From: Bacteroidota bacterium | GTDB lineage: Bacteria > Bacteroidota > Bacteroidia > Flavobacteriales > Flavobacteriaceae | Direction of reading: 5' to 3' | Length of the DNA: 6,920 bases | Assembly: GCA_023427845.1 (NCBI GenBank) | Contig: JAEYZX010000194.1 | Location: 1-6,920, forward strand | Notes under the pieces: generated by a model | Database searches by the model: none | What the model was told of the DNA's origin: nothing | What the model saw: only the letters and a program-made list of their open reading frames with translations | Made by a program: the position numbers and the translations under genes | In this document: positions 1 to 6,633 of the stretch, piece by piece | Layout of the letters: each line of letters opens with the position of its first letter | How positions within the stretch are numbered: position 1 is the first letter of the stretch

Positions 1-2601
1 GGTACGATAATCCATAGTTGCTGCCAATTTGATTCCTTTGTAGTTAAAGCTAGTGCTCATCCCTAAAATGAAGTCTGGATTGACTTTTCCTAATTTTTGC
101 ATTGCAGGATCCACAAGCGGGTTACCATTCATGTCGACAATAACTCGACCTTCCTCATCTCTTGCATACTTAGTACCTTTGATCAAAGGAAAATCTTCTC
201 CTTCTACTGCATAGATTCCAACAAAAGAATATGGTTGACGTAGGTTAACCTCATCAGCCTCATCAGAAACCTTTAAGATCGTAGTTTCAAATTTCGTGAA
301 GTTAAGGCTTGCATCCCAACGGAATCCATCTTTTGCCGAACTCTTAATCGGTGTGAAACCTAAATCAATTTCAAAACCTTTGGTTTCCATTTCACCAATA
401 TTTGTAAGCAAGCTGAAAAGTCCAGTAGCCTGACTTGTAGAGATACGGGTAATCAAATCATCAGTTTTAGTGATATAAGCAGCAGCATCAAGGGTTAGTC
501 TGTCACCAAAGAAACCTGAATTTACTGCGATCTCACTAGTTGTTACGAACTCAGGCTTGATAAGACCATAAGTTTGCTGAATTTGCTGCACATACGAGTT
601 TTGATCGTTGAATGGATATCCAAGTCCAAGGCTACCCAATTGATTGATTCCGTATGCACCTACAGGCGAATCATTACCAACTTTAGTCCAGTTAGCAAGA
701 ATTTTTAAATAATTCACCACATCACCTTTTAATCCATCAATCGCATCAGTAGCTACAAACGAGATACCAGCACTTGGGTAGAAGAAACTATTTTGGCTTT
801 GATCAAAAACTGAAGTCCAATCATTACGAGCAGTTACGTTCAGGAAGAGATAATCTTTGTAATCTAAGGTCGCCTGACCAAAGAAACTGAATTTTCTACT
901 CCTCGAATAACGGTTAGTCAACTGCGACGGAAGGTATGGATTCAATGCGTTCGTAGGGTTATACACACCAGGAATCTCTAAGTTAGAACCACCTGCCTGA
1001 TTTTGATGAATGAAATCATCTTGTATGTTGTTACCAACGTTCGCACTAAATGTGAAATCATCCGACAAATCATAATCAAAGTTCACAATTAAATCACCAT
1101 AAAATCTGCGACGGAATGTCTGATCCGTGCTATAAGATGAAAGAACACTGTTACTTTGTGAACCATAAATCGCCGCGATCTCATCAGTATATGCATTCTG
1201 ATAATACTCATTGTTGCTCATATCCAACCTTAGGTTCGCCAAATAGCTCACGCTAATGTTTTTATTGAATTCATAACCCAAAGTTACGATACCCGCAAGT
1301 TTGTCCTGCTTGTTAAAATCCCTATCATTATCTCTTAGCCAATAAGGATTCATGTAATAAACAGTCCAGTGGTGCTGGTTCATACCATGGCTAAATTGTG
1401 AAACCGGAACGTTAGCCGCAGTTTGCAACAAATCATCATATAATCCAGATCCTGTAGTTTCGATACTTTGGCTGATATAGTTGAAGTTACCTTCAACCGA
1501 CCATTTTCCAAGTTTCTTACCCGCTTTCAATAAGAATGAATTTCTTTTAAGTTGATCTCCTTCTACGATGAAATCGTTAACCAACCTGTTAGCAGAAAAA
1601 ACCGCATAACCATTTTCAAGAGATCCACCACTTAGTGTTACATTGTTTTGGAAAATTGTTCCTTTTCGAAAAAAGTCCTTAATGTTATCTTCAATTGGTC
1701 TGTACGGAGCCATGATGAAAGTTCCATCTGCCTGAGGCAAACCAACTGGTTGAAGTGATCCATCATACTCCGGACCCCAAGAACCATTTTCGAAACTTAC
1801 GAAATCACCATCCCAACCCTGTCCGTAACGCAATTGCTTCTTAGGAAGGTATGCGATATCAGAGATATCAACAGATGATGTCATTGAAACGGTAAACTTT
1901 TCACCTACCGAACCTCTACGGGTTGTAACAACGATCACACCGTTAACACCATCAGAACCATAAAGAGCAGCTCCTTGCGCACCCTTCATAGCATTTACGC
2001 TTTCTATTAATTCAGGCGGAATTTGCTCAAACGTTTGAAGCGAAGAGATCGCACCGTCAATTACGACCAATGCCTGGTTATTACCCGTCATAGATCGAGC
2101 TCCACGAAACACAACGCTACTTGACCCGGTAAGACTACTACTTGTAGTGTTGATCTGAAGACCCGACACCTTTCCGACCAATGCCTGAACAGCATTCGGA
2201 TTCGACGCCTGCGTTAATTCTTCATTGTCAACCACATCATAGGTAGATGTAATCGCATCGGCTTTCCGTCTGATACCAAGAGCAGTTACAACAACTTCAC
2301 CTAACACAATTCCCTCCTGAAGGGTTGCGTTGATGACATTGGAAGCACCAACAGTCGCAGTAAAGTCTGTCATACCAACGTATGAAAACACCAATACATC
2401 CCCTTGCGAGGCAGTAATGGAATATCTTCCGTCAATATCTGTCTGTACTCCCCTTTGTGTTCCTTGAACAACCACATTAGCACCTGGAATTGGTCCTGTC
2501 GCATCTGAAACAACACCTGTGACAGTTTTCTCCTGTGCAAACGAAAACTGCATTGATAACGCTAATAATAGCGTATAAATCCATTTGAACTTCGATCTCA
2601 T
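1..2601 (-). CDS. SusC/RagA-family TonB-linked outer-membrane transporter, N-terminal part (3' end outside window)
   Basis: This is an outer-membrane importer of the SusC/RagA family, a TonB-dependent channel that normally works with a SusD-like lipoprotein to take up glycans, peptides or other large nutrients. The frame is open from the ATG at 2601 to the left edge (867 codons, no stop). Residues 1-22 form a signal peptide with likely cleavage at FSFA/QE. Residues 26 to about 95 are a carboxypeptidase-regulatory-like beta domain (TGVVSDATG, then DIDGRYSI and VFSYVGM). A TonB-box-like stretch follows (GEVVVTALG, about 101-109), then the plug (about 110-230) with ALVVIDG near 177-183 and YGSDGVNGVIVVTT near 214-227. 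The rest is beta-barrel sequence rich in aromatic and Asn residues. Family members usually run to about 1000 residues, so roughly the last 100-200 are missing. There is no STN domain before the regulatory-like domain, which argues against control by an ECF sigma/anti-sigma pair. Any susD partner would lie to the left. The substrate cannot be told from sequence. Confidence 0.95.
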   Translation of the reverse strand, partial: MRSKFKWIYTLLLALSMQFSFAQEKTVTGVVSDATGPIPGANVVVQGTQRGVQTDIDGRYSITASQGDVLVFSYVGMTDFTATVGASNVINATLQEGIVLGEVVVTALGIRRKADAITSTYDVVDNEELTQASNPNAVQALVGKVSGLQINTTSSSLTGSSSVVFRGARSMTGNNQALVVIDGAISSLQTFEQIPPELIESVNAMKGAQGAALYGSDGVNGVIVVTTRRGSVGEKFTVSMTSSVDISDIAYLPKKQLRYGQGWDGDFVSFENGSWGPEYDGSLQPVGLPQADGTFIMAPYRPIEDNIKDFFRKGTIFQNNVTLSGGSLENGYAVFSANRLVNDFIVEGDQLKRNSFLLKAGKKLGKWSVEGNFNYISQSIETTGSGLYDDLLQTAANVPVSQFSHGMNQHHWTVYYMNPYWLRDNDRDFNKQDKLAGIVTLGYEFNKNISVSYLANLRLDMSNNEYYQNAYTDEIAAIYGSQSNSVLSSYSTDQTFRRRFYGDLIVNFDYDLSDDFTFSANVGNNIQDDFIHQNQAGGSNLEIPGVYNPTNALNPYLPSQLTNRYSRSRKFSFFGQATLDYKDYLFLNVTARNDWTSVFDQSQNSFFYPSAGISFVATDAIDGLKGDVVNYLKILANWTKVGNDSPVGAYGINQLGSLGLGYPFNDQNSYVQQIQQTYGLIKPEFVTTSEIAVNSGFFGDRLTLDAAAYITKTDDLITRISTSQATGLFSLLTNIGEMETKGFEIDLGFTPIKSSAKDGFRWDASLNFTKFETTILKVSDEADEVNLRQPYSFVGIYAVEGEDFPLIKGTKYARDEEGRVIVDMNGNPLVDPAMQKLGKVNPDFILGMSTSFNYKGIKLAATMDYRT

Positions 2602-2621
2602 ATTAAATTTATTTGAGTTAG

Positions 2622-2677
2622 TTATTCCGCAAACTTCTTAATTAATTCTTAAATAAACAAATATTACTTCGGAATAA
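2622..2677. repeat. 8-bp inverted repeat flanking the susC-like promoter
   Basis: TTATTCCG at 2622-2629 and its exact reverse complement CGGAATAA at 2670-2677 bracket the predicted -33/-7 elements. One arm sits at the expected transcription start and the other just upstream of the -33 element, about 48 bp centre to centre. The symmetry is directly visible. A role as paired half-sites for a regulator is inference, and chance is possible in this A/T-rich stretch. Confidence 0.4.
2630..2661 (-). promoter_or_regulatory. Probable housekeeping promoter of the susC-like gene
   Basis: Read on the minus strand there is a TTTG (-33 element, 2658-2661), a 20-bp spacer, and GAAGTTTG (2630-2637), one mismatch from the Bacteroidota -7 consensus TAnnTTTG. 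Transcription would start near 2624, giving a leader of about 20 nt before the ATG at 2601. An alternative -7 box, AATATTTG (2658-2665), has no well-spaced -33 element and is less likely. The A/T-rich leader has no Shine-Dalgarno sequence, as is usual in this phylum. Confidence 0.55.
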
Positions 2678-2757
2678 TACAATTTATTTTCTGTTAAAAA
2701 GGTTCGCACAATGGAATTGATAATGCGACAAGACTCACTGGTTAGATGTAATTATTT

Positions 2758-2788
2758 TAGAAAGGTTGCGCGTGTTTTTATATTTTTG
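2758..2788 (+). promoter_or_regulatory. Probable promoter of rnhB
   Basis: TATTTTTG at 2781-2788 matches the Bacteroidota -7 consensus TAnnTTTG exactly. With a 20-bp spacer the -33 triplet would be TAG (2758-2760), one base from TTG; a true TTG at 2766-2768 is only 12 bp away and too close. The predicted start, near 2793-2796, gives a leader of only about 10 nt before the rnhB ATG at 2804. Confidence 0.5.
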
Positions 2789-2801
2789 TAAAAATATTTT
2801 T
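2780..2801. repeat. A/T palindromes over the rnhB -7 box and leader
   Basis: ATATTTTT (2780-2787) and AAAAATAT (2790-2797) are perfect inverted arms around a 2-nt centre and cover the -7 box. The second arm is also half of a 12-bp perfect palindrome, AAAAATATTTTT (2790-2801), that ends just before the start codon. It could be an operator or simply a low-complexity A/T tract; the sequence cannot decide. Confidence 0.35.
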
Positions 2802-2803
2802 TA

Positions 2804-3430
2804 ATGCTCTCCAGGAAGTTTTCCGAATACCATTACGAAGCAGGCACAGACGAAGCCGGACGCGGTTGTCTTGCTGGTCCTGTAACTGCCGCAGCAGTGA
2901 TACTTCCCGAAGATTTTGAACATGAATTACTCAACGATTCGAAACAGTTAACCGAAAAAGATCGCGACTTTTTGCGCCCAATTATTGAAAAAGCGGCTTT
3001 GTGCTATTCGGTTACCCATCTCGACCCGCACGTCATCGACGAAATAAATATTCTGAATGCCTCGATTCAGGCAATGCAGGAATGCATAAGAAAACTGCAG
3101 CCTATACCTTTATATATTATAGTCGACGGGAATCGGTTTAAGGCGGTCGATAATATTCCGCACACCTGCATCATAAAAGGCGACAGCAAGTTCATGAGCA
3201 TTGCAGCAGCGTCGGTACTTGCAAAGACATACCGCGATGAATTCATGTGCAAGCTCCATCAACAATATCCTATGTATAACTGGAAACAGAACAAAGGGTA
3301 TCCAACTAAGGAACATCGCGATGCGATCCGCAAATACGGAACAACCGAATATCATAGAATGACATTCAGGTTGCTGCCGGAACAATTTGAACTTGATTTT
3401 GAGGATGATTTACTTACCCAGATCGCCTAG
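2804..3430 (+). CDS. rnhB: Ribonuclease HII
   Basis: RNase HII (EC 3.1.26.4) is a cytoplasmic metal-dependent endonuclease that cuts the RNA strand of RNA/DNA hybrids, including single ribonucleotides left in DNA, and so starts ribonucleotide excision repair. The 208-residue length is normal for the family. The signature TDEAGRGCLAGP (15-26) carries catalytic Asp16 and Glu17 and the GRG motif (19-21) that reads the RNA-DNA junction. DSKQL follows at 45-49, the third acidic residue Asp108 lies in VDGN, and Asp127 lies in GDSKFMSIAAASVLAK (126-141). KGYPTKEH (164-171) holds Tyr166, the expected junction-sensing tyrosine. The ATG at 2804 places the DEAGRG motif about 15 residues in, as usual, and sits about 10 nt after the predicted transcription start. 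The C-terminus is acidic (DFEDD). The gene is divergent from the susC-like gene, and its last 21 bp overlap the convergent lipB. All catalytic residues are intact. Confidence 0.97.
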   Translation: MLSRKFSEYHYEAGTDEAGRGCLAGPVTAAAVILPEDFEHELLNDSKQLTEKDRDFLRPIIEKAALCYSVTHLDPHVIDEINILNASIQAMQECIRKLQPIPLYIIVDGNRFKAVDNIPHTCIIKGDSKFMSIAAASVLAKTYRDEFMCKLHQQYPMYNWKQNKGYPTKEHRDAIRKYGTTEYHRMTFRLLPEQFELDFEDDLLTQIA

Positions 3431-4129
3431 GGGCGAAAATTGAGCTTCAAAAAGTATTTCGAAGTGCTTCTGAATTTTTTCCTTGACCTCAACAAGCGAC
3501 ACTTCCGCCACGCCGAGCTCAACATTCAGCGACGTCACCGCTTTGCCCCGGATTCCACACGGTATGATATTGTCAAAATAACCCAGATCAGCATTAACAT
3601 TCAATGCAAAGCCATGCATCGTTACCCACCTTGAAGCGCGAACTCCCATTGCACAAATCTTTCGCGCGAATGGCGTTCCAACATCGAGCCAGACCCCTGT
3701 CTCGCCGGCACTACGCGTACATTTCAGTCCATATTCGGCCAATGTCAGGATAATCACTTCTTCAAGAAGCCGTAGGTATTTATGAATATCGGTAAAAAAA
3801 TTTTCAAGATCCAGAATTGGATATCCCACAACCTGCCCGGGACCATGGTATGTGATATCACCACCACGATTGATCTTATAAAATGTGGCGCCTTTCTCAT
3901 GTAATTGACTTTCGTTTAAAAGCAAATTCGACAGATCACCACTTTTACCCAGCGTATAAACATGAGGATGTTCGACGAACAAAAAATAATTTGGCGTTGC
4001 ATTCGAAGCCGCTTCACGTCGATTGCGGATTTTCAAATCAACAATGCCCGAAAACAATTTTTCCTGGAAGTCCCACGCGGCTTTATAATCCCTGCTTCCA
4101 AGGTCGGCAATCAATATTCTTTTATTCAT
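3410..4129 (-). CDS. lipB: Lipoyl(octanoyl) transferase LipB
   Basis: LipB (EC 2.3.1.181) moves octanoate from acyl carrier protein to the lipoyl-domain lysine of 2-oxoacid dehydrogenase E2 subunits and the glycine-cleavage H protein; LipA (not in this window) then inserts sulfur. The 239-residue protein has the family landmarks: EHPHVYTLGK (53-62), the signature RGGDITYHGPGQ (88-99), GVWLD (145-149), KICAMGVR (157-164) with catalytic Lys157, MHGFALNV (171-178), and IIPCGI (188-193) with catalytic Cys191 that forms the acyl-thioester. The start at 4129 is the first Met before MNKRILIADLG and lies about 20 nt downstream of a good promoter. The gene is divergent from lysS and convergent with rnhB, so it is probably transcribed alone. 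Nothing is missing from the active site. Confidence 0.96.
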   Translation of the reverse strand: MNKRILIADLGSRDYKAAWDFQEKLFSGIVDLKIRNRREAASNATPNYFLFVEHPHVYTLGKSGDLSNLLLNESQLHEKGATFYKINRGGDITYHGPGQVVGYPILDLENFFTDIHKYLRLLEEVIILTLAEYGLKCTRSAGETGVWLDVGTPFARKICAMGVRASRWVTMHGFALNVNADLGYFDNIIPCGIRGKAVTSLNVELGVAEVSLVEVKEKIQKHFEILFEAQFSPLGDLGK

Positions 4130-4156
4130 TTCGCTTTCTCATGCAAATTAAGATTG

Positions 4157-4187
4157 CAAAGATACACCGTTCGCGGCAACCTACATA
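4157..4187 (-). promoter_or_regulatory. Probable promoter of lipB
   Basis: On the minus strand TATCTTTG (4157-4164) is an exact match to TAnnTTTG. The -33 position is weaker: ATG (4184-4186) lies 19 bp upstream instead of TTG, while a real TTG is only 12 bp away. Start of transcription would be near 4151, giving a leader of about 20 nt. Confidence 0.55.
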
Positions 4188-4224
4188 CTGCAGTAATCCG
4201 CATTAACTTCAGTCGCCATCATCA

Positions 4225-4255
4225 TTGTGATTTTCCGACAGATGCCGTACATTTG
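4225..4255 (+). promoter_or_regulatory. Promoter of lysS
   Basis: TTG (4225-4227), a 20-bp spacer and TACATTTG (4248-4255) match the Bacteroidota housekeeping promoter (TTG, 17-23 bp, TAnnTTTG) with no mismatch. The predicted start near 4261 leaves a leader of about 16 nt, A-rich and without a Shine-Dalgarno site, before the lysS ATG at 4277. No T-box or other leader structure fits in so short a leader. Confidence 0.75.
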
Positions 4256-4276
4256 CACTCTTAAAACAAAAAGCAG

Positions 4277-5977
4277 ATGGCCTTATCAGAACAGGAATTG
4301 TTGCGACGCGAAGCATTGGCTCAATTACGCGAAATCGGAATCGAACCGTATCCCGCCCAACAGTTTGTCACCACAGCACATACCAAAGATATTTTAAACA
4401 ATTTCGAGCGCTTCGACGGAAAAGAAGTCGTACTTGCAGGGCGGCTAATGGGCAAACGGATAATGGGCAAAGCATCGTTCGCCGAGTTAAAAGATTCTGA
4501 AGGACGTATCCAGGTATATATCGCACGTGATGAGATCTCGAACGACGAGGAAAAAACTATGTATAACACCGTTTTTCGAAAACTGCTTGACATTGGCGAC
4601 TTCATCGGGGTGCGGGGAACCGTGTTCAAAACACAGGTAGGCGAAATTTCGATCCATGTCAGCGAACTCACAGTACTCGCAAAAGCGCTGAGACCACTTC
4701 CTGTTGTTAAGACAGATGCCGATGGTATAATCCACGATGCGTTTTCCGATCCTGAACAACGATACCGACGACGTTACGTAGACCTCACCGTAAACGACAA
4801 CGTAAAAGAAACGTTCATAAAGCGAACGAAATTATTCAACGCAATGCGGACATTCTTCAATGAGAAAGGTTACCTCGAAGTTGAAACCCCTATTTTACAA
4901 TCGATTCCCGGTGGCGCTGCTGCCCGGCCGTTCGTAACCCATCACAACTCGCTAGATATTCCGCTATATATGCGAATCGCAAACGAACTTTATCTCAAAA
5001 GACTGATCGTTGGTGGTTTCGACGGTGTTTATGAGTTTTCCAAAAATTTCCGAAATGAAGGGATGGACCGCACTCATAACCCCGAATTCACCGCAATGGA
5101 AATTTACGTAGCTTACAAGGACTACAACTGGATGATGGATTTTACCGAAAAACTTCTTGAATATTGCGCAATCGCCGTAAACGGTTCTGCCGATGCAACG
5201 TTCGGCGGACAACAGATAAGTTTTAAAGCACCCTATCCGCGTGTCACAATGACCGATGCGATAAAAAAATATACAGGATTTGATATTTCGGGTAAATCGG
5301 AAGCGCAACTTTTCGACGCTGCCAAATCAATGGGAATTGAAGTTGACGCGACTATGGGTAAAGGAAAGTTGATCGATGAGATTTTTGGCGCTAAATGCGA
5401 GGGCAATTTCATACAGCCAACATTCATTACCGATTATCCTAAGGAAATGAGTCCGCTTTGCAAACAGCACCGCGACAATCCCGAACTTACCGAACGTTTT
5501 GAATTGATGGTCTGCGGAAAAGAAGTCGCAAATGCCTATTCAGAACTCAATGACCCCATCGATCAGCGCGAACGTTTCGAACACCAATTGAAATTGGCCG
5601 CGAACGGTGATGACGAAGCAACTGAATTTATAGATGAAGATTTCCTTCGTGCATTGGAATACGGGATGCCGCCCACATCTGGACTCGGAATCGGGATGGA
5701 CAGGCTCATCATGTTCCTGACAAACAATGCTTCGATACAGGAAGTGTTGTTTTTCCCGCAAATGCGGCCTGAGAAAAAAGCGGTTGAACTTACAGAAGAC
5801 GAAAAACTGATTTCCGAAATTCTCAAAACCACGAAATCGCTTGCACTTGATGCGCTTAAGCTTCAGGCGGGACTGAGCGGAAAAAAATGGGATGCTGCAA
5901 TGAAAGGATTATCCAGGCATGGCATTACGAAAGTCGTCGTTGACGGAGAAACCAAACTGGTTCAGTATTTGGGTTAG
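4277..5977 (+). CDS. lysS: Lysyl-tRNA synthetase, class II
   Basis: LysRS (EC 6.1.1.6) attaches lysine to tRNA-Lys in the cytoplasm using ATP. Residues about 50-137 form the N-terminal OB-fold that binds the anticodon (VVLAGRLMGKRIMGKASF at 51-68). The class II catalytic core follows: motif 1 around 190-220 (FNEKGYLEVETPILQ, then PGGAAARPF), motif 2 at 258-271 (FRNEGMDRTHNPEF, with the ATP-binding Arg259), QPTFITDYPKEMSPL at 380-394, and motif 3 at 464-480 (MPPTSGLGIGMDRL, Arg476). The core ends near FFPQMRP (492-498), where E. coli LysS (505 residues) stops. Here about 65 further residues follow (about 501-566), ending in a segment that looks helical and then strand-like. I recall similar lengths for other Bacteroidota LysRS. 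The ATG at 4277 gives the typical MALSEQELLRREAL beginning. The gene has its own promoter and terminator, so it is apparently monocistronic. Confidence 0.97.
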   Translation: MALSEQELLRREALAQLREIGIEPYPAQQFVTTAHTKDILNNFERFDGKEVVLAGRLMGKRIMGKASFAELKDSEGRIQVYIARDEISNDEEKTMYNTVFRKLLDIGDFIGVRGTVFKTQVGEISIHVSELTVLAKALRPLPVVKTDADGIIHDAFSDPEQRYRRRYVDLTVNDNVKETFIKRTKLFNAMRTFFNEKGYLEVETPILQSIPGGAAARPFVTHHNSLDIPLYMRIANELYLKRLIVGGFDGVYEFSKNFRNEGMDRTHNPEFTAMEIYVAYKDYNWMMDFTEKLLEYCAIAVNGSADATFGGQQISFKAPYPRVTMTDAIKKYTGFDISGKSEAQLFDAAKSMGIEVDATMGKGKLIDEIFGAKCEGNFIQPTFITDYPKEMSPLCKQHRDNPELTERFELMVCGKEVANAYSELNDPIDQRERFEHQLKLAANGDDEATEFIDEDFLRALEYGMPPTSGLGIGMDRLIMFLTNNASIQEVLFFPQMRPEKKAVELTEDEKLISEILKTTKSLALDALKLQAGLSGKKWDAAMKGLSRHGITKVVVDGETKLVQYLG

Positions 5978-5998
5978 GCTGCCACTCCAGTAAAACAT

Positions 5999-6023
5999 AG
6001 CGTCTTTCGGGGCGCTTTTTTTT
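5999..6023 (+). terminator. Intrinsic terminator after lysS
   Basis: AGCGTC (5999-6004) pairs with GGCGCT (6011-6016), allowing one T-G wobble pair, around a 6-nt loop TTTCGG, and is followed by seven further T residues to 6023. It begins 21 nt after the lysS stop codon. It should separate lysS from the small LTxxQ genes downstream. Confidence 0.85.
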
Positions 6024-6112
6024 GGATTGTTAAAAAGCAGCCAAAATATTATCCGCGTTAAACCTTTCCCTAACATCAATGTCTTAATGCCATAACCAAT
6101 AAAAATTTGAAA

Positions 6113-6577
6113 ATGAAAAATTTAATGATGGCAATTGTGTTACTGGTTGGAATGACGGGTATCGCACAGGAACAAAACAGAAATTCACAAAATCCGAAGA
6201 TGGAAAAATTGAGCGCCGAGCAGCGGAATGAACTTCGATTAAAAGAAATGACGCTCAAACTCGACCTGACAGCGGCACAACAAAAAGAGATGGCCAAAAT
6301 CATCGCTGAACAAAGTGCTAAACGCGAATCAGCGATGGCAGAACGCAAAGCAGCGAAGGATAAAAATGCGAAGATGAGTGCCGATGAACGTTTTGCAAAG
6401 AAAAGTCAGATGCTTGACCAAAAAATCGCAATGAAGCAGCGGGTCAAAGCAATCCTGACGCCCGAACAAATGGAAAAATGGGAAAAGTTAAATTCCGAAA
6501 AGCAGCGTAAGTTTAGACACAGTGCAATGAAAAAAATGCATCGTAAGTCGGATGCCGACCGAAAAGCGAAAAAATAA
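6113..6577 (+). CDS. Small exported LTxxQ-motif protein (Spy/CpxP-like)
   Basis: This 154-residue protein is predicted to be exported to the periplasm. A short signal peptide (1-18, MKNLMMAIVLLVGMTGIA, then Q) precedes a charged, probably all-helical mature part. It has two LTxxQ-type motifs, LDLTAAQ (50-56) and ILTPEQM (114-120), about 60 residues apart. This arrangement is typical of the Spy/CpxP family, whose E. coli members are a periplasmic chaperone and an envelope-stress modulator. The mature part is strongly basic (by my count 26 Lys and 11 Arg against 14 Glu and 6 Asp), has about ten Met and no Cys. The reading frame could begin at a TTG at 6107, but the ATG at 6113 gives the better signal peptide and is preferred. 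No TAnnTTTG promoter is visible in the gap after the lysS terminator. Exact function is not known; the Spy/CpxP link rests on the motifs and architecture alone. Confidence 0.8.
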   Translation: MKNLMMAIVLLVGMTGIAQEQNRNSQNPKMEKLSAEQRNELRLKEMTLKLDLTAAQQKEMAKIIAEQSAKRESAMAERKAAKDKNAKMSADERFAKKSQMLDQKIAMKQRVKAILTPEQMEKWEKLNSEKQRKFRHSAMKKMHRKSDADRKAKK

Positions 6578-6578
6578 A

Positions 6579-6610
6579 TTTGACATTTCGGTGAATTTCA
6601 AGTAGCTTTG
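6579..6610 (+). promoter_or_regulatory. Promoter of the second LTxxQ gene
   Basis: TTTG (6579-6582), a 20-bp spacer and TAGCTTTG (6603-6610) match the Bacteroidota housekeeping consensus exactly. The -33 element begins 2 nt after the stop codon of the upstream gene. Transcription would start near 6616, about 18 nt before the ATG at 6634. The downstream gene can therefore be expressed independently of its neighbour. Confidence 0.7.
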
Positions 6611-6633
6611 GATTCATTATACAAAAATTTCCC

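Noticed and set aside
2638..2645. TTAATTAA palindrome in the susC-like promoter spacer.
   Set aside because: It is a short A/T-only symmetry in an A/T-rich spacer, with no reason to think it is more than chance.
2658..2665. AATATTTG as the -7 box of the susC-like gene.
   Set aside because: No TTG lies at a suitable distance upstream; the only candidate (ATTG) is about 14 bp away, whereas the site at 2630-2661 has a TTTG at exactly 20 bp.
2711..2791. A 26-codon open frame with ATG in the susC-rnhB gap, ending just before rnhB.
   Set aside because: It runs through the predicted rnhB promoter, has no start-site signal or recognisable sequence, and is of a length expected by chance.
3423..3436. 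Hairpin TCGCC/GGCGA with a 4-nt loop at the rnhB stop, as a possible bidirectional terminator.
   Set aside because: The stem is only 5 bp and neither strand has a T-run after it.
3883..4264. Open frames on the plus strand opposite the start of lipB (about 100 residues each).
   Set aside because: They lie antisense to a well-supported gene, show no family features, and would run across both divergent promoters.
4321..5832. Several minus-strand open frames of 64-116 residues opposite lysS.
   Set aside because: They are shadows of lysS codon use, with no signal peptide, motif or promoter of their own.
6107..6112. TTG at 6107 as start of the first LTxxQ protein.
   Set aside because: The ATG two codons later (6113) gives a cleaner signal peptide (MKNLMMAIVLL) and is the commoner start codon.
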